DNA from: Chiua virens
Lineage: Eukaryota; Basidiomycota; Agaricomycetes; Boletales; Boletaceae
Length of the DNA: 64,000 bases
Reading direction: 5' to 3'
Assembly: GCA_019787685.1 (NCBI GenBank)
Contig: JAHNUO010000018.1
Location: 310,001-374,000 of the forward strand
The notes beneath the pieces are model-generated. The model saw only the letters and a list, made by a program, of their open reading frames with translations, ran no database searches and was not told where the DNA came from. The position numbers and the translations under genes are program-made. This document shows, one piece after another, positions 47,103 to 59,044 of the stretch. Positions within the stretch are counted from its first letter, which is position 1. Each line of letters opens with the position of its first letter.

Positions 47103-48950
47103 TTGCCATTCACTGGTTCAGATGATATGGAGTTTGATGAAACTGATACCAACAATGCCAGTGGGATGGTTATTCCAATGCAATATCTTGGAGTGATGGA
47201 CATCGATCTCAATAATGTTTCATTGGATGAAAGGATGAAATATGCGCTTGCAAGCATACACGACTCAGACTCGGAGGGAGGTTATGCTGTTAGGCATTGT
47301 CGTCAACCATTGTCTGAATTTGGAAAGGGTTATAGAGGCCAACCTGATCCTAAACAGAATCCATTGGCAGCAGCCTTCCCTGTGTTGTTTCCATATGGAA
47401 TAGGAGGCATTGAAGGAAGACGAGAACGTACAATTGGGTTTGATAAACACATTCAATGGGCATTACAATATCATGACCGGCAATTTTGAGTGCACCATTC
47501 CTTTCCCTTTGTTTGTTTCAGTATCTCACAGAAGAGAGATGCATTATGATCGGCTCGCATACAGATGAATCATCGTGATTTTGAACATGATGCTCTCGCC
47601 ATCAGCTCACTGACTGTTGTGGATCTGAAACAAGCCGAGAAAGAAGAAGCCTCATAAATGCCAGTATCAAATCCATGTGTCAAGTTGTTGCGCAAACACG
47701 TTTTTACCTCTAATGCATGAGTCAAAGGCTCAGACAAGATGCGGGCATCTTACCGAGGTCAAATATGGGGAACATGCTTACGATTGTGTGGACCATCACT
47801 CTGGGTTACTATCAATCCATGTGATATTCATGACCCCATACTTCAAGTATTTGCAGGGGAAGAAATTGATATGGACAAATTCAATAATGAACTCAGCCCT
47901 GATAGCTTGCATCGCGCATCTAATGTTGCTCGTGACCCATATGCCACTGCAAAATATTTCTTCTTCATCATCCATACCATTCTTCACACTCTGTTTGGCA
48001 TCAAAGCAACAAACAACCAAGTACATTCACGGATGGGTTTACTTGGTCGTCTCACAGCGTATTTTGGAGTGGTAGAGGCACAAGGACATGGATCTTTGCA
48101 TGTCCATATGCTCTTATGGCTTCAGGATGCGCCTAATGCTGAGGAAATGCATCACCTCCTGGGTACACCTGAATTTCGCCATCGCATGTGTCAATTTATC
48201 CAGAAGAATATCCAAGCCGACGTTGAAGGTCTTGACAAAGAAGGCTTAAAAACCATGCCACGTGAAACGCAGCTAGCATATTCATGTCCTCCTGATCCAG
48301 ATCAAGCATGTTGGGAAGTACAGTTCAAAGATCATCTTCGTCGTGTCGTCAGATCTCAGCAGGTCCATACCTGTACTCGCCCCACTTGCCTCCGTTATGG
48401 CAAGCATGGTCATCTTGTTTGCAAATGGCATGCACCATGGGAGGTTTCTTGTTCTCATGGAGTCAATTCAGATGGAACATACAAGGTTCAACGCACCTAT
48501 GGATATGTCAACAACTTCTGTCCTCCAATCTCTGTAACTACATGTTGCAACAACGATATCAAGCTGATCTCAAATGGGGCTGATACAAAGCATATAATGT
48601 GGTATTTGACAGGTTAGCAGTCGAAGAAACAAGGGAAGAATTTCAACATTTCGGCTTTGATGTCAAAGTCACTGCTCTACCATGAGAGCCACATTAATCA
48701 TGTTGACAAGATTCTGGAACGGAACTACTTGTTGATATTTTGTTGTCAACTGTCGATCAACCATGAAATGGAGATGTCAGCACCACAGGTGATCGCATAT
48801 CTCATGCAATGGGGTGATCATATATGTTCACATCGTTATGTGCCACTTTATTGGTTGTCCATTCAAGGTCGATTACAAACTGTCTTTGATGAACTCAGTG
48901 TACGACCAGACAGGTTTGTTCTCCAAATTCTTACTTGAGTCAACATGGGC
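47103..48950 (+). pseudogene. Helitron Rep (HUH nuclease) region
   Basis: LWVTINPCDIHDPILQVFAG is followed by FGVVEAQGHGSLHVHMLLWL, where HVH is the metal-binding His pair of HUH endonucleases. The Cys/His-rich segment CTRPTCLRYGKHGHLVCKW follows. The Tyr region is KHIMWYLTG-stop-QSKKQG: the TAG at about 48616 falls at the second Tyr position of the YLTGYQxKKQGK motif. Further stops precede the Rep core at 47487, 47548 and 47655. DNA cleavage activity should be lost. Confidence 0.85.
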
Positions 48951-49523
48951 TTACTGGAAGATTCTAAAATCTGTACAAAGTGATTTCTCCAAGCAAACAC
49001 CGAATGATGACATTGCCAGTGGCCAGAGAGTTGGACTTGGACGAATTCACGACACTAACTTGGAGGACTCTGAGGTTTGTATTGCAATGTCAAATCACAA
49101 TATTTTCATATTTAAATAGAGCTGAAACAGGACTTTCAAGTTATATCTATTGCTGCTCGTAACGACGGACATCTCTATGCCCAATCTCAAATTGAAGATT
49201 ATATCCTCCAGGGAGAAGAAATGGAAGATTATTCTTTCTTTTCGTTTATCATCGATACGTACGAGGAACAGATACCAAAACACAAGGATTGTTTGCAGAA
49301 CAACGAACAAGGAACCTCACAGGGAGCAGCCTCTGCCCCAGGCCATCCGAGTCGAGGACAAAGTCGTAATATCCATAGCCATTACCTTTCTAGTCATCCA
49401 AAATCTCAAACGCATTGCCGAGTTGTTCGTTCACCAGGACATAACACACTTCTGGATGTCGTTGGACCATTTTTTCCAAACCTGAAAGATGAAAGTGTGT
49501 GGGAGCTGTACTTTGCCTTGATG

Positions 49524-49695
49524 TTGGCTCTGCTTCGACCTTGGCGAGACTTGCAACAAATCAAACATCAAGATGAGAGCTTTCACAAAGCATTTGAGAC
49601 CTTTGTATGTTGGCTCTGCTTTGACCTTGGCGAGACTTGCAACAAATCAAACATCAAGATGAGAGCTTTCACAAAGCATTTGAGACCTTTGTATC
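49524..49695 (+). repeat. 86-bp tandem duplication in the Helitron ORF
   Basis: 49524-49609 and 49610-49695 are near identical (TTGGCTCTGCTT(C/T)GACC...). The unit length is not a multiple of three, so the frame that reads RPWRDLQQIKHQDESFHKAF in the first copy must shift to continue after the second (SSATQEDLDIMSRIQYYHDC). This is a clear inactivating change. Confidence 0.93.
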
Positions 49696-50212
49696 ATCTG
49701 CTACTCAAGAAGATCTGGATATCATGAGCAGAATCCAGTATTATCATGACTGCAGAAATGCAGCCAGCTTTCATCGGGAGGTTGAAGAACATCAACAGGA
49801 ATTAGCAGATATTGAAAGGCAGAATGTTTGTGACAAATATACAAACATCACCTCTGGGATCGAAAGTGACGAAGCTGAACAAGTCAGAGATACTAGCAGC
49901 CCAGACATTCAATTGACAGAGGCTGATCTGAAGTTGTATGAAGAGTCTCGCAAGAACCAATGTGAAGAGCACCATGCCTTGCTTGCGATCTCCATTGCTT
50001 GCACCCATGGGATCGTTACCGAATCAACCACTGGTGTGTGGCAATGTCATGATCTAAACTCTGATGTTGTCATTGCTCAGGGGGATGACTACACGAAACT
50101 ACACTTGTGGCAAGATGCTATGCAGCTCATTGTTGCTCAACTCGATAGAGAAAGTGAAGAAGCTAATGATCAGCAAGGAAAGGAATTAGAGGGACTTGGT
50201 GACGTCTCCTGA

Positions 50213-51770
50213 ATGGAAGAAGTAGGAGAGAATGTTGAGAGTGGAGTGGAGATGGAAGGTCAAGTCGAAACATTGTCCTCCTTGATTTCAACAGTTGAGG
50301 ATCACCTCACTTCAACAAATGTGGAAGATTTATTTCCTGAGCAACATCGAGCCTATGACATCATTGAATGGCATTTGGTCGAGACATTGACAGGGAAGGA
50401 CCCAGATCAACTCATGATGATCATACCAGGGGAGGGTGGTGTTGGAAAATCAAAGACAATTCAGTGTATCACCGAGAATTTCTGGCGACAGGGAGCAATC
50501 CATATGCTGGCCAAGAGCACCTATACAGGAATTGCAGCATCTATCATTGATGGAAAGACACTGCACATAGTCAGCCAGATTCCACTCAATGGCCAAGCTT
50601 GATCACGCAAAGCAAACCAGAAACTTGCAACCTTCTGGCAAGATAGGCAATATCTCATTATTGATGAGAAATCCATGGTATCATGGAAGTTTCTTGCTCA
50701 GATTTCAGCATCCCTTTCCATTGTGAAGAGTCTTGCAGACGTCCCATGCTCTAATCGACCTTTCGGAGGTGTTAATGTGAGTTTGGTTGGGGACTTCCAT
50801 CAATTTCTGCCTGTGATAGGACGACCACTTTATTGGCCCATAAATCCCATTAAAGATGACGCCAAGGAATTACTTGGGCAGTCTATATATGAACAGTTCC
50901 AGACCGTCGTTCGTTTGACAAGACAGGTCCGTGTTGTCGATGCCAAATGGCTCAACCTGCTCCAACACGTGCGACACGGAAATTGTCAAGTTCATCATAT
51001 CGAGATGCTGCGTTCTCTCGTACTTACAAATCCACGCTGTCCTTCCATTGATTTCTCAACTCCTCCTTGGAACAATTGTATTCTAATCACACCTTGTCAC
51101 TCTGTTCATCGTCACTGGAATATCATCATGGCACACAAACATGGTCGACGAACCAGACATCAATTGTTTATTTGCCATGCACTTGATACCATCTCTGGCT
51201 GTCGACTCACTCTTGCAGAATGATTCGCTGCGGCATCCAAAATTTCACATAGGGGGGCAAGACAAGACAAATGTGCAGGACTTCCGAACGTGATAATGTT
51301 ATCTGTCGGTATGAAAGTAATGGTTACTTTCAATGTGGACACAGATCTGGATATAGCAAATGGGGCAAGAGGGGAGATCGTCAGGATCATTTTAAATGAT
51401 ATGGAGCCACCATACAACCCTTCGCAGTCAGTGGTTGAACTGGAATATCCACCCACATACATTCTCGTCAAGATGCTCAGCACCAAAATCCCATGCCTTG
51501 TTGATTTGGAAGAAAAAGTGATTCCATTGATACCACTGGAACGCACATACTCGATTCAAGTCGGCGACAAAGATTGCAAGACAGTACTCAGAAGGTAATT
51601 ACCTCTCACTGCAGCATATGCATTTACAGATTACCGGTCACAAGGTCAGACAATCCAGACGGCCATAATAGATATTGGAACGCCACCAACGGGTGCACTG
51701 ACACCCTTCAACATATACGTAGCATTGTCTTGATGTCGGGGAAGGGAGAACATTCATTTGCTATGAGATT
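50213..51770 (+). pseudogene. Helitron Pif1-like helicase region
   Basis: EDLFPEQHRAYDIIEWHL is followed by the Walker A motif IIPGEGGVGKSKTIQCITE. Then come AKSTYTGIAASIIDGKTLH, the Walker B region YLIIDEKSMVSWKFLA, and GGVNVSLVGDFHQFLPV with the conserved GDFxQ. Further on are RLTRQVRVVDAKWLNLLQHV and the C-terminal MVTFNVDTDLDIANGARGEI and YVALSRGKG-like ends. Stops at 50600 (GQA-stop-SRKANQ) and 51221, and frame changes after 51596, break it. Confidence 0.88.
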
Positions 51771-52068
51771 TTGATGAGAAATTGCTGACGAGCCACCCCA
51801 GTGAATACTTACGGGTCAAGGACGAGAGATTGGCGAAGCTTGACAAAGACATGGAAATTTGGTGGAATCGTACGCAGTACCAGACCAAATGAAATGAAAC
51901 AGTACACAGACCACAGCATTAGCAAAGAAATGTTACATTTAGAAAGTCTTTACCATGGCTGCAGTTTTTGCACAGCCACGATTGTCCCCCCCCCCAGTGA
52001 CCTTGTAAACAAGGTAATTTATTCAAGATAAGTTTGATTGATGGGCTGATGGGCTGATCAGACTTGAC

Positions 52069-52428
52069 ATGACTGACAACTACGATATTGACAATAATAA
52101 CCTGTTTGACTTTGATGATGAAGTCGACCCATTCTCTGCACCTCCCATCTCTCACACCATGTTCAATGCTGGTAGTGAGTCTGACACAGACTTGGATGAT
52201 GATCAAAATCAAACATCCAAGTCATCATGTGATTCATCCCCGATTCAAATCCGGAGTACACAGCAACTAAGGGAAACACTCATGGGAAACATAGCAGCAA
52301 AAGTCTTCACTGTTCTATCCTGCATGGATAGTGTAGGACTTCCAAACCCTGTTCCTGCAAGAATGACACAATATATGCCAAGAATAAATGCCTCAGCACA
52401 GTCCAACTGCCATGAGTATGGTTTATGA
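52069..52428 (+). CDS. Truncated N-terminus of a transposon-linked hypothetical protein
   Basis: ATG-started 119-codon ORF. It has an acidic first half (YDIDNNNLFDFDDEVDPFSA; ESDTDLDDDQNQTSKSS), then TQQLRETLMGNIAAKVFTVL-SCMDSVGLPNP. The L-R-E-T...A-A-K-V-x-x-V-L-x-C-M-D-S-V-G-L block is one I associate with long hypothetical proteins near DNA transposons in mushroom genomes, where it is followed by several hundred further residues. Those are missing here; the stop comes about 25 residues later. It is probably a fragment. Confidence 0.4.
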   Translation: MTDNYDIDNNNLFDFDDEVDPFSAPPISHTMFNAGSESDTDLDDDQNQTSKSSCDSSPIQIRSTQQLRETLMGNIAAKVFTVLSCMDSVGLPNPVPARMTQYMPRINASAQSNCHEYGL

Positions 52429-54183
52429 CCCATTTGTGCCTCGGAAATCATAGAAAGAGTGTGTCGAGTGGACTCAGAGCAGTAGTTTGGTGTATTGCTT
52501 TGTCGGGAAGAAAGGAATGTGTAGGATTTTTCATGATATGGTGTAGGAGGTATTAAATGATGGAACCATCTGGCAGCTTGTTGAAGTAATGAAGAGACTT
52601 AGCAGGTCCTATGCAAATTTACATTTAAGGATTTAAATCCAAAACAAGACAGTTGTGTTATGCACCCATCCAAAAACAGACAAATATATCCAAATATAGA
52701 TTTAAAGCATGACATCTGTGACTTGATGCAAGAGTCCTCAGGTAAAAGTCCCCAGACGTTCTATGGCACAGAAAATCCCGATACCTGTAAGTGCCTTCCT
52801 AGAATGGCTCAAGACTACTCTCGACCATCATTTGAACCAGTTCCAAATTAGGCATATCATTCTGATAACAAGGCTATCACCACACAGCATTCCCACTCCG
52901 CTCAATCCTCATCGGTGGTCTGAGTTGCCGACCGGTGCCAACACTTTCATCATGTCTATATTTGGTTAATCATACATTGATAATGAGATAAAGTGTCAAA
53001 GACAACCTCCTGCTTTGGCGTTGAGCTGGCAGCTTGCACAGTTGTTTGATCCATCCAAATTTTAGCTAAAGTGGTGGTCACAAGTTTGATTAATGTTGTA
53101 CACATATAAAAAATCATCAATCTGGGTGGAGGATTGATTGTATGTGTGAAAACACACAAAATGACATATAGAATTGTTCATTGCAAGGAGTCAGCACGCT
53201 CTAATTTTTCAGTAGTCTGTACACAGTAAACAAGATATAGATGTTCATGATGATCACTCATTAAATCAATATATATTTGCTCTGGTGAGGTGTTGGGATG
53301 GGTTGGCTCAAACGGTAGTGGTAGCTCAAATGGCCGGTAATGACTGTATGTATCTCGTCTCGTTCCCCAGTGTATGCAAGAGCCAGATATGGACCAGGCC
53401 AATACCAAGCAGTTAAGCTTTTAAGAGTGGGATACGTACTGACACTGGGCCGCCGTGGTTATTTGGGTGGAAATTTCCCCATGATATCAGTTGGCCACCA
53501 CTTTTAGAAAGTAATTGACAAGTATCTACTTGACTTGGACAAGGAAAAGTCTTGCAACGCATTTGCAGCTATATTGACATCAGCATCCCTTTTCCTATCG
53601 GACTTCCAAGTCCTTCGAGCAGCGCCACTTGATTGACTTTGAGGTATTTAGAGAGTAATTTGGCATGAAGACAAAGGACAAGACAATATGGTCTTTGACC
53701 TCTGAGTTGGTCCTTGCACCAGGAGCATGTGACTGGGTCATGGACATCAAAGTATGATCTCCAAAGAGGTGTGTCTGGGCAAAGACCAGGTCATGACAGT
53801 GTTGCTACATTATGATGGCTCACCAAATTATCCTCCAAAGAGATGAGGTATAGGGATGGTGGTCGGCCCTCTAGGAGAACAAATGTGAAGAAAGACAAGT
53901 GGGTCCTTCAAAATCCATGTTGAGCTCAGTGGAGGCTGTGAGCAGGTAGAGGGTTCCAGCGCTTCATGTGCTTTGAGGACAGTGCCATTATTTATTACTC
54001 AAATTTGATCCCAAGCAGCTTGGTTGAAAATAAGGTTGAACCACTGTTTGGTGCATCAATGTATGCAAAGGAGGGGCATATATTTGGATGTGAGTTGTGG
54101 ACAAGCGCCTTGATGCCATTCAGAAGGGCAGATCATTTGGCAGGGAAAGACTGTAAGATCAGAGGCTCACAGTAGGTCGGTAC
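52429..54183. other. No supported gene
   Basis: Short open stretches on both strands lack domain or splice support. Nothing recognisable before the LTR start at 54184. Confidence 0.4.
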
Positions 54184-54787
54184 TGTTACGATAGCTCCAG
54201 GTAGGAACTAGCATAGCTGCAAAAGCACTAAGTACCAAGTGGCTGTGATAACTCAAACAACCACCACTTGGTATGTGGTGCACTGGATGAGTTGAACAAG
54301 GGGTTGCTGGTTAGCGGATTGCTACCAGTGAGTCAAGTGAGAACTCAGGTGTTGCTGAGGTGTCCAGTTGGGAATCTATACCCGAGGGACCAAGGGCTGC
54401 CTCTTGTGATTGAGGTGGAATGTAGGCGTTGGCCTAGGGTCAAGGGTCGAGGGATCACAGGGGTGTTCCCGAGTGGAGCAGTGATACTCAACTAGATTGC
54501 GGGTACTACAGGAGTACAGTGGTACAGGAGGAGTATCGCTGCAAGGTTTATATATGTTGATATAAAAGGGGTGTTCTGATGAAGAGCAGAACCAAGCAAA
54601 GGGAACAAAGGTGGAGTAGGATACTCCACGGGAAAGAGAGAGTACAATGACAACCGAGGAAAACAGAGAAAGCTACCATGCTATGGAGCAATATGATCTC
54701 TGCAAGGAAGGGGAATGAGTCATAAGCAGGTAAGAGTCCATTGGGGAAATGAAGTCAACAAGGCAAGGAAAGAAAGAAATTGTAACA
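54184..54787 (-). repeat. LTR of chromovirus A
   Basis: 604 bp with TGTTACGATAGC at one end and AAATTGTAACA at the other, giving TGTTAC...GTAACA inverted termini. The sequence next to the 54787 end reads, on the minus strand, CACCGGGGTAA, a plausible polypurine tract. No partner copy lies in the window. Confidence 0.8.
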
Positions 54788-55239
54788 TTACCCCGGTGCT
54801 AAGGGGTCACGTTGGCTAATGAAGACAATACCAAGGGTCCCAGAGGCTCGGGAACAAGTGGGGAGAGGATCTGGACAAAAGAAAAGGTGTCCAAGGAGAG
54901 GTCTGGTATGACCAGGAGGGAATGTGACGAAGATGTGCATATCCCGGGGAGGGGTGAAGCGATCAAGGCAATTGGGACGGTGATGGAAAGCTGGGAATGA
55001 TGGCTATCCAATGGTGCAAGAGTTGAAGGATCTGACGTGGTAGATCAAGAGGTATGGTGATTTTGATAAGGGGGGTCGGCAAAGGATCAGAGAGTGGAGG
55101 CAGTTTTAGGCTCGTGCTGAGGAGTAGGAAGGTCTGCGGTGAAGAGGTTGATGAGGTATTCAAGGATCAGGGGACCAGTGATGACCAGAGAAGAACAGGG
55201 AGACACTCAATGAAGAGGTCAACAAGGGGTTCAATGATC

Positions 55240-55440
55240 AAGTGTTTGCAGGGGGGCGCGTACGGATGGTGAGTCCTGGCAAGACCCTCAAGCGAGAGGA
55301 GATCAAGGACAAGGGATGATCAGGTGTCTGCAGGGGGGTGCGTACAGATGATGGACCAGGGCTGTGGATCCCTCAGACCAAGCAAGTCTAGGGCAGGGTA
55401 TCCCAGGGTGATCCTGGCAAGACCCTCAGATGAGAGTAGA
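55240..55440. repeat. Degenerate direct repeat in the 3' region of element A
   Basis: Words GTGT(T/C)TGCAGGGGGG(C/T)GCGTAC occur near 55241 and 55326, and TGGCAAGACCCTCA near 55276 and 55417. They lie between chromodomain and LTR, outside recognisable coding sequence. Confidence 0.6.
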
Positions 55441-55559
55441 TTGAAGACAAAGGCTGCACAGGGTGTTGCACAGGAGTGGTGGGTCAAGAGACTGGTGGTG
55501 GTGGCCTGAGTGGGGAGCAGGGTGGTCGTGGTGGTGGTTGGGTGGAAAGGGAGCAAATG

Positions 55560-56889
55560 ATGGGAAAATCCTTGGGGTGGTCCTGTTTATAAGCATTGAC
55601 TGTGTCCTTGGCATTTCCTAGATTGGACTCAGGTTCCCATGAGTCATCTGCTGTGGAGTATCCTTTCCATCAGATCAGGAACTTGCAGTTCCATGGGTTT
55701 TTGTTGTGTTTCAAGATCCGCTTGATCTTGTATTCTTCTTCACCCGCGATAAGGTCAGGTGGTGGTTTTGGGAAGTTCAGGCTGTATGTTTATGTTTCAC
55801 GATAGGGTGATAACAGGGAAGCATGGAAGACTGGATGAATTTTCCAGGCCTTGGGGAGATGGAGGTGGTAGGTGAGTGGAGAAAGGACTTCCATGATGGT
55901 AAAGGGTCCTTCTCGGCGAGATGCGAGTTTTGGGGAGATGAGTTCCTGTTTCAAATTGTGGGCTTCTAACCAAACCTGGTCTTCTTTGGCGAAGGGCTTG
56001 AACTTCTTGAAGGAGTGGGCTTTCATGACTTGGCGAGCGAGTTCATGAGTGGCAAGGGCTTCATCGTGGGTGGCTGAGAGGACTTTGAGGCATTCCTCAA
56101 TGGCAAGGAGTTTGGTTTCCGTGATGATAGTGGGTAGGGGTTGAGGTTCATAGCCCCTCATGAGGAAGAAAGGGGATTTTCCTGTGACAGAGTGAGGGTG
56201 GTGGTTGTGCGTGAATTCGGCCATGGGGAGTAGGTCAGCCCAGGACACAGGATTGTTTTGGCAATACATGTGTAAGTAGGTTTCAACCTCTTGGTTGACA
56301 TGCTCGGTTTCACCATCGGATTGGGGGTGATAGGCAGTGGAAAGGGAGAGGCGATACCCAATGAGTTGTGCGAGTTCCTTGGCGAAGGTGGAGGCGAATT
56401 GCGGTCCACAATTGGAGATGATTTTGTCATAAAGACCAAATCGGGTGTAGACTTTGTGGAAAAAGAGGCAGGCTATGCCTGTGGAGTCAGCGGTTTTCAT
56501 GGTAGGGGACAAAATTACCCCCTTTGTAAGGCCATGGTCGACCACGACCATAAGGGAGTCATAGCCCTCTGCAGAGACAGGCAGATCTGTGATAAGATCA
56601 ATGGAAATGTTCTGGAAGGGACGGGAGCATGTGGAGGGTATTGGAGAGAGAGGCAGAGTGGTCAGATGTGTGTTGACCTTCTGCTGCTGGCAGGTGGTGC
56701 AACCGGAGACATAGGAACAAATGAAGGAGGCGAGGCCGGGCCACCAGAATTTGGCAGTGACCAGCTGGCAAGTTTTCAGGAAGCCAGGGTGGCCGGCAGA
56801 GTGGGAGTCGTGGTGCCGGGCAACAATTTGTTGCCAGAGGTTGAGATGTGGGGGAATGTAGACATGGCCCTGATAGGTCAGGATGCCAG
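55560..56889 (-). pseudogene. Chromovirus A integrase and chromodomain
   Basis: The integrase zinc finger reads HHDSHSAGHPGFLKTCQLVT and CTTCQQQK. The core has DLITDLPVSAEGYDSLMVVV, SNCGPQFASTFAKEL (the usual SDRGPQF, so the second catalytic Asp is Asn) and SDGETEHVNQEVETYL. After the stop at 55790 the chromodomain continues in frame: PPPDLIAGEEEYKIKRILKH and a WKGYSTADDSWEPESNLGNA block with another TGA before WKGY. Substitution of the catalytic Asp plus two stops make this copy inactive. Confidence 0.88.
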
Positions 56890-57351
56890 TACTATCCTAA
56901 CACCTTCTTTTCCTTTGTTATCTACAAGGTTTGACACTCCTTCTTAAATACTCACCCTACATCGATCCTGTACACTTACCTAGGGTCGGATTACCTTTAA
57001 CAGTCCTGGGTTGTGCCCAGGACTATAAAACCATGTTCCTAACATTAAAAACAAATCATCTTTCTGCATTCAGGAGATCTCCTGTTTACTCTCCCATGTG
57101 TGAGTGAGCTGGATAGCTTTCCTTTTACCTTGTCCTATCGTTCCTCTGCGCCTTATCTACTTGAATCAATCCTTTCATCGCCTCAACTCCACCTGGATAC
57201 TTTTTCATCAACTGCTTTTCATTCCAGATTGTTCAGCAGCCTCTAGGACTCCTAGACAAACCCGAATCCTTCATTCCTTCAAGTATAACCCCCCTTGGGA
57301 CAAACTTATCGCCCCACCTTTCTTCATTTCACCTATCATTAGTTTTCTACA
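56890..57351 (+). repeat. Solo LTR (family C) inside element A
   Basis: 462 bp, TACTATCCTAACACC...TTTTCTACA, highly similar to the LTR at 60149-60608. It contains CCAGGACTATAAAACC as a TATA region. Flanks are integrase-linker sequence on one side and RNase H on the other, with TGCCAG present at both borders and the intervening element sequence missing. The ends are not the usual TG...CA in plus orientation. Confidence 0.8.
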
Positions 57352-58163
57352 GTGCCAGGCCTTGAGGGATCGGATGACCACGAGCATTTCACGAGCATAG
57401 ATGTCATAGTTCCTTTCTGCAGTGTTGAAGGACTGTGAAAGGTAGGAGCAGGGTTTCCAGTCGCCATTGACATCAGTCTGGAGGAGGACACCACCAGTTG
57501 CAAACTTACATAGAAGCATCCATGGTGATGGCAAAGGGTCAGGAAGAGTCTGGGAACCAGAGGACTGGATCTGTGGTGAAGGCCTTTTTGAGGCATTTGA
57601 AGGTGGTGACCTGAGGGGTTCCCCAAGTCCAAGGGGCATCTTTCTTTGTAAGATCGACGAGTGGGCGAACAATAGTAGAGTAGTTGGGGATGAACCAACA
57701 GTAGAAGTTGGTGAAGCCTATGAATGATCGCATGTCTTTGAGCTTGGTGGGCGTAGGCCAGTCGGTGATGCCAGCAACCTTGATGGGGTCCATGGCAAGT
57801 TTGCCAGGATGGGCAATCATGCCAAGATACTCTACTTTGGTTGTGGTGAAGTGGCATTTCTCGAGCTTGAGGTGAAAGTTGAGTTCCTTCATGCGGGTGA
57901 GGACGTGTTTGGTGTGTTCAGTATGTTTGGCATCGTCACTGGAGAAGATCAAGAGGTCATCCATGTAAATGACAAGCCATCCCTTGGTGATCATATTGTG
58001 GAAGGAGTCATTCATGAACCGCTGGAATGTTGCAGGGGAGTTGGTCAGCCTGAAGAACATGACTGTAGGTTCAAAAAGGCCACAGTGCGTGATGAACACA
58101 GCTTTCCATTGGTGTCCATCTTTGATTTGGACATTGTTGTAGCCCCATCAGACGTCAAACTTA
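57352..58163 (-). pseudogene. Chromovirus A reverse transcriptase and RNase H part
   Basis: LTKFDV-stop-WGYNNVQIKDG, then FITHCGLFEPTVMFFRLTNS, the catalytic YMDD box in WLVIYMDDLLIF, FHLKLEKCHFTTTKVEYLGM, and a RNase H start ending RSLKAWH at the LTR border. TGA at about 58149-58151 replaces the usual Arg of the DVRWGYNN motif. There is at least one further frame change near 57530. The alignment with element B is close (about 80-90 percent by eye). Confidence 0.88.
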
Positions 58164-59038
58164 GTTAGAAATGAACAGAGAACCTGGCACCAATATTTGG
58201 GTCTTTACTCATATTGTACCATTTGGTAGTGATATGATATAGCAATGCAATATGTTCAAAAAATTCAGAAGATCCAAATGCTTGTCTTTATTACTTGAGA
58301 TAATAGTCTCTGCAAAATAATAGAATGAATATTAAAATTATAACAGCAATAGAATTGACCTATTATATTATGATTTTTACTAATACCATGTCATATTATT
58401 TTGAAGCTTTTAATATTATGTTAACAATAGAACTTGGCCACTACATTGTGATCTCTACTATTATGATAGCAATAGAATTTAACCACTAGATTGTCATCTT
58501 TGCTGATAATACACCATCCCATATACAATTTGACATAGAATATTATGAATAATATGATTGTACCACTGTTCTAATATTGAGATAACAACTATGTTGCAAT
58601 CAGTGATATTATAACCACTTGATATATGAGAACAATGTGATTATCATCATCATATCAAAATCCCATATAATATGATATAATAAACTTTATTATTCCTAAT
58701 CCAGTCACAACTTTGATCAATCACAGGATCTACTGCATTTGCACTAATATCTGACAGGAATTACATATTAGACTATTAAATTGAACTTGAATGTACAGTA
58801 GAATCAAGCATCATAGACCCAGTTAGTAACCACTGGCCCTAGCTACATGTACTGGAACAGCCACCTTGGCCACAGTGTGCTGATTGGCCAGTCATGCAAT
58901 GGACAGGGAAGCTACAACATCCCAAGGACAAGCAATCTCCCAATTAAAACTGAACGCTTTCCTGTTCACATGTTGGCATTTCAACAAGAATTGAATCATG
59001 GTAACATACCTGTCCCACCAGAGCAACAGTTCCTGGAC
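58164..59038. repeat. AT-rich region with degenerate AGCAATAGAATT repeats
   Basis: No gene. 58200-58800 is strongly AT-rich. A (A/G)(A/G)CAATAGAA(C/T)TT...CCACTA(C/G)ATTGT(G/C)AT motif recurs near 58346, 58426 and 58468. Beyond 58830 the DNA is of ordinary composition without a supported gene. Confidence 0.5.
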
Positions 59039-59044
59039 TCAGGT

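Larger units (their letters stand above)
45580..51774 (+). mobile_element. Decayed Helitron (DUF6570, Rep, Pif1-like helicase)
   Basis: A rolling-circle transposon whose single large protein is spread over many broken frames. 45580-45975 holds a helical N-terminus (LNMIKAQPEQIRRIIQEAAR). 45990-46932 is DUF6570, with CYHAFIDATCNNSLSHSICV, a CVIC pair, PKFALANNLWIGHVPHELSV and IVKLYPRDGH. 47100-47490 starts the Helitron-like N domain (LAAAFPVLFPYGIGG). 47739-48950 is Rep and 50213-51770 the helicase. Stops include TGA in GWVCDKCA-stop-ALW near 46327, TAG 46930, TGA 47487 and several more. Terminal hairpin/CTRR and TC ends were not found. Confidence 0.9.
54184..58163 (-). mobile_element. Ty3 chromovirus A, 5'-truncated and rearranged
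   Basis: A minus-strand element whose 3' LTR is at 54184-54787. Going leftward in coordinates the order is RT (58163-57540), part of RNase H to 57360, an inserted LTR of another family, integrase (56890-55790), a chromodomain with stops (to about 55560), and an untranslated 3' region. It is cut off inside RT near 58163 and has no 5' LTR. About 390 bp of RNase H/linker present in element B are absent where the foreign LTR sits. Confidence 0.9.

Noticed and set aside
51980..51995. Run of ten C residues as a functional site
   Set aside because: A homopolymer in a decayed region; it may be a sequencing or replication slip and has no supporting context.
52003..52016. CCTTGTAAACAAGG palindrome as the 3' end of the Helitron
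   Set aside because: The stem is only six base pairs and no CTRR terminus follows; the Helitron end remains undefined.
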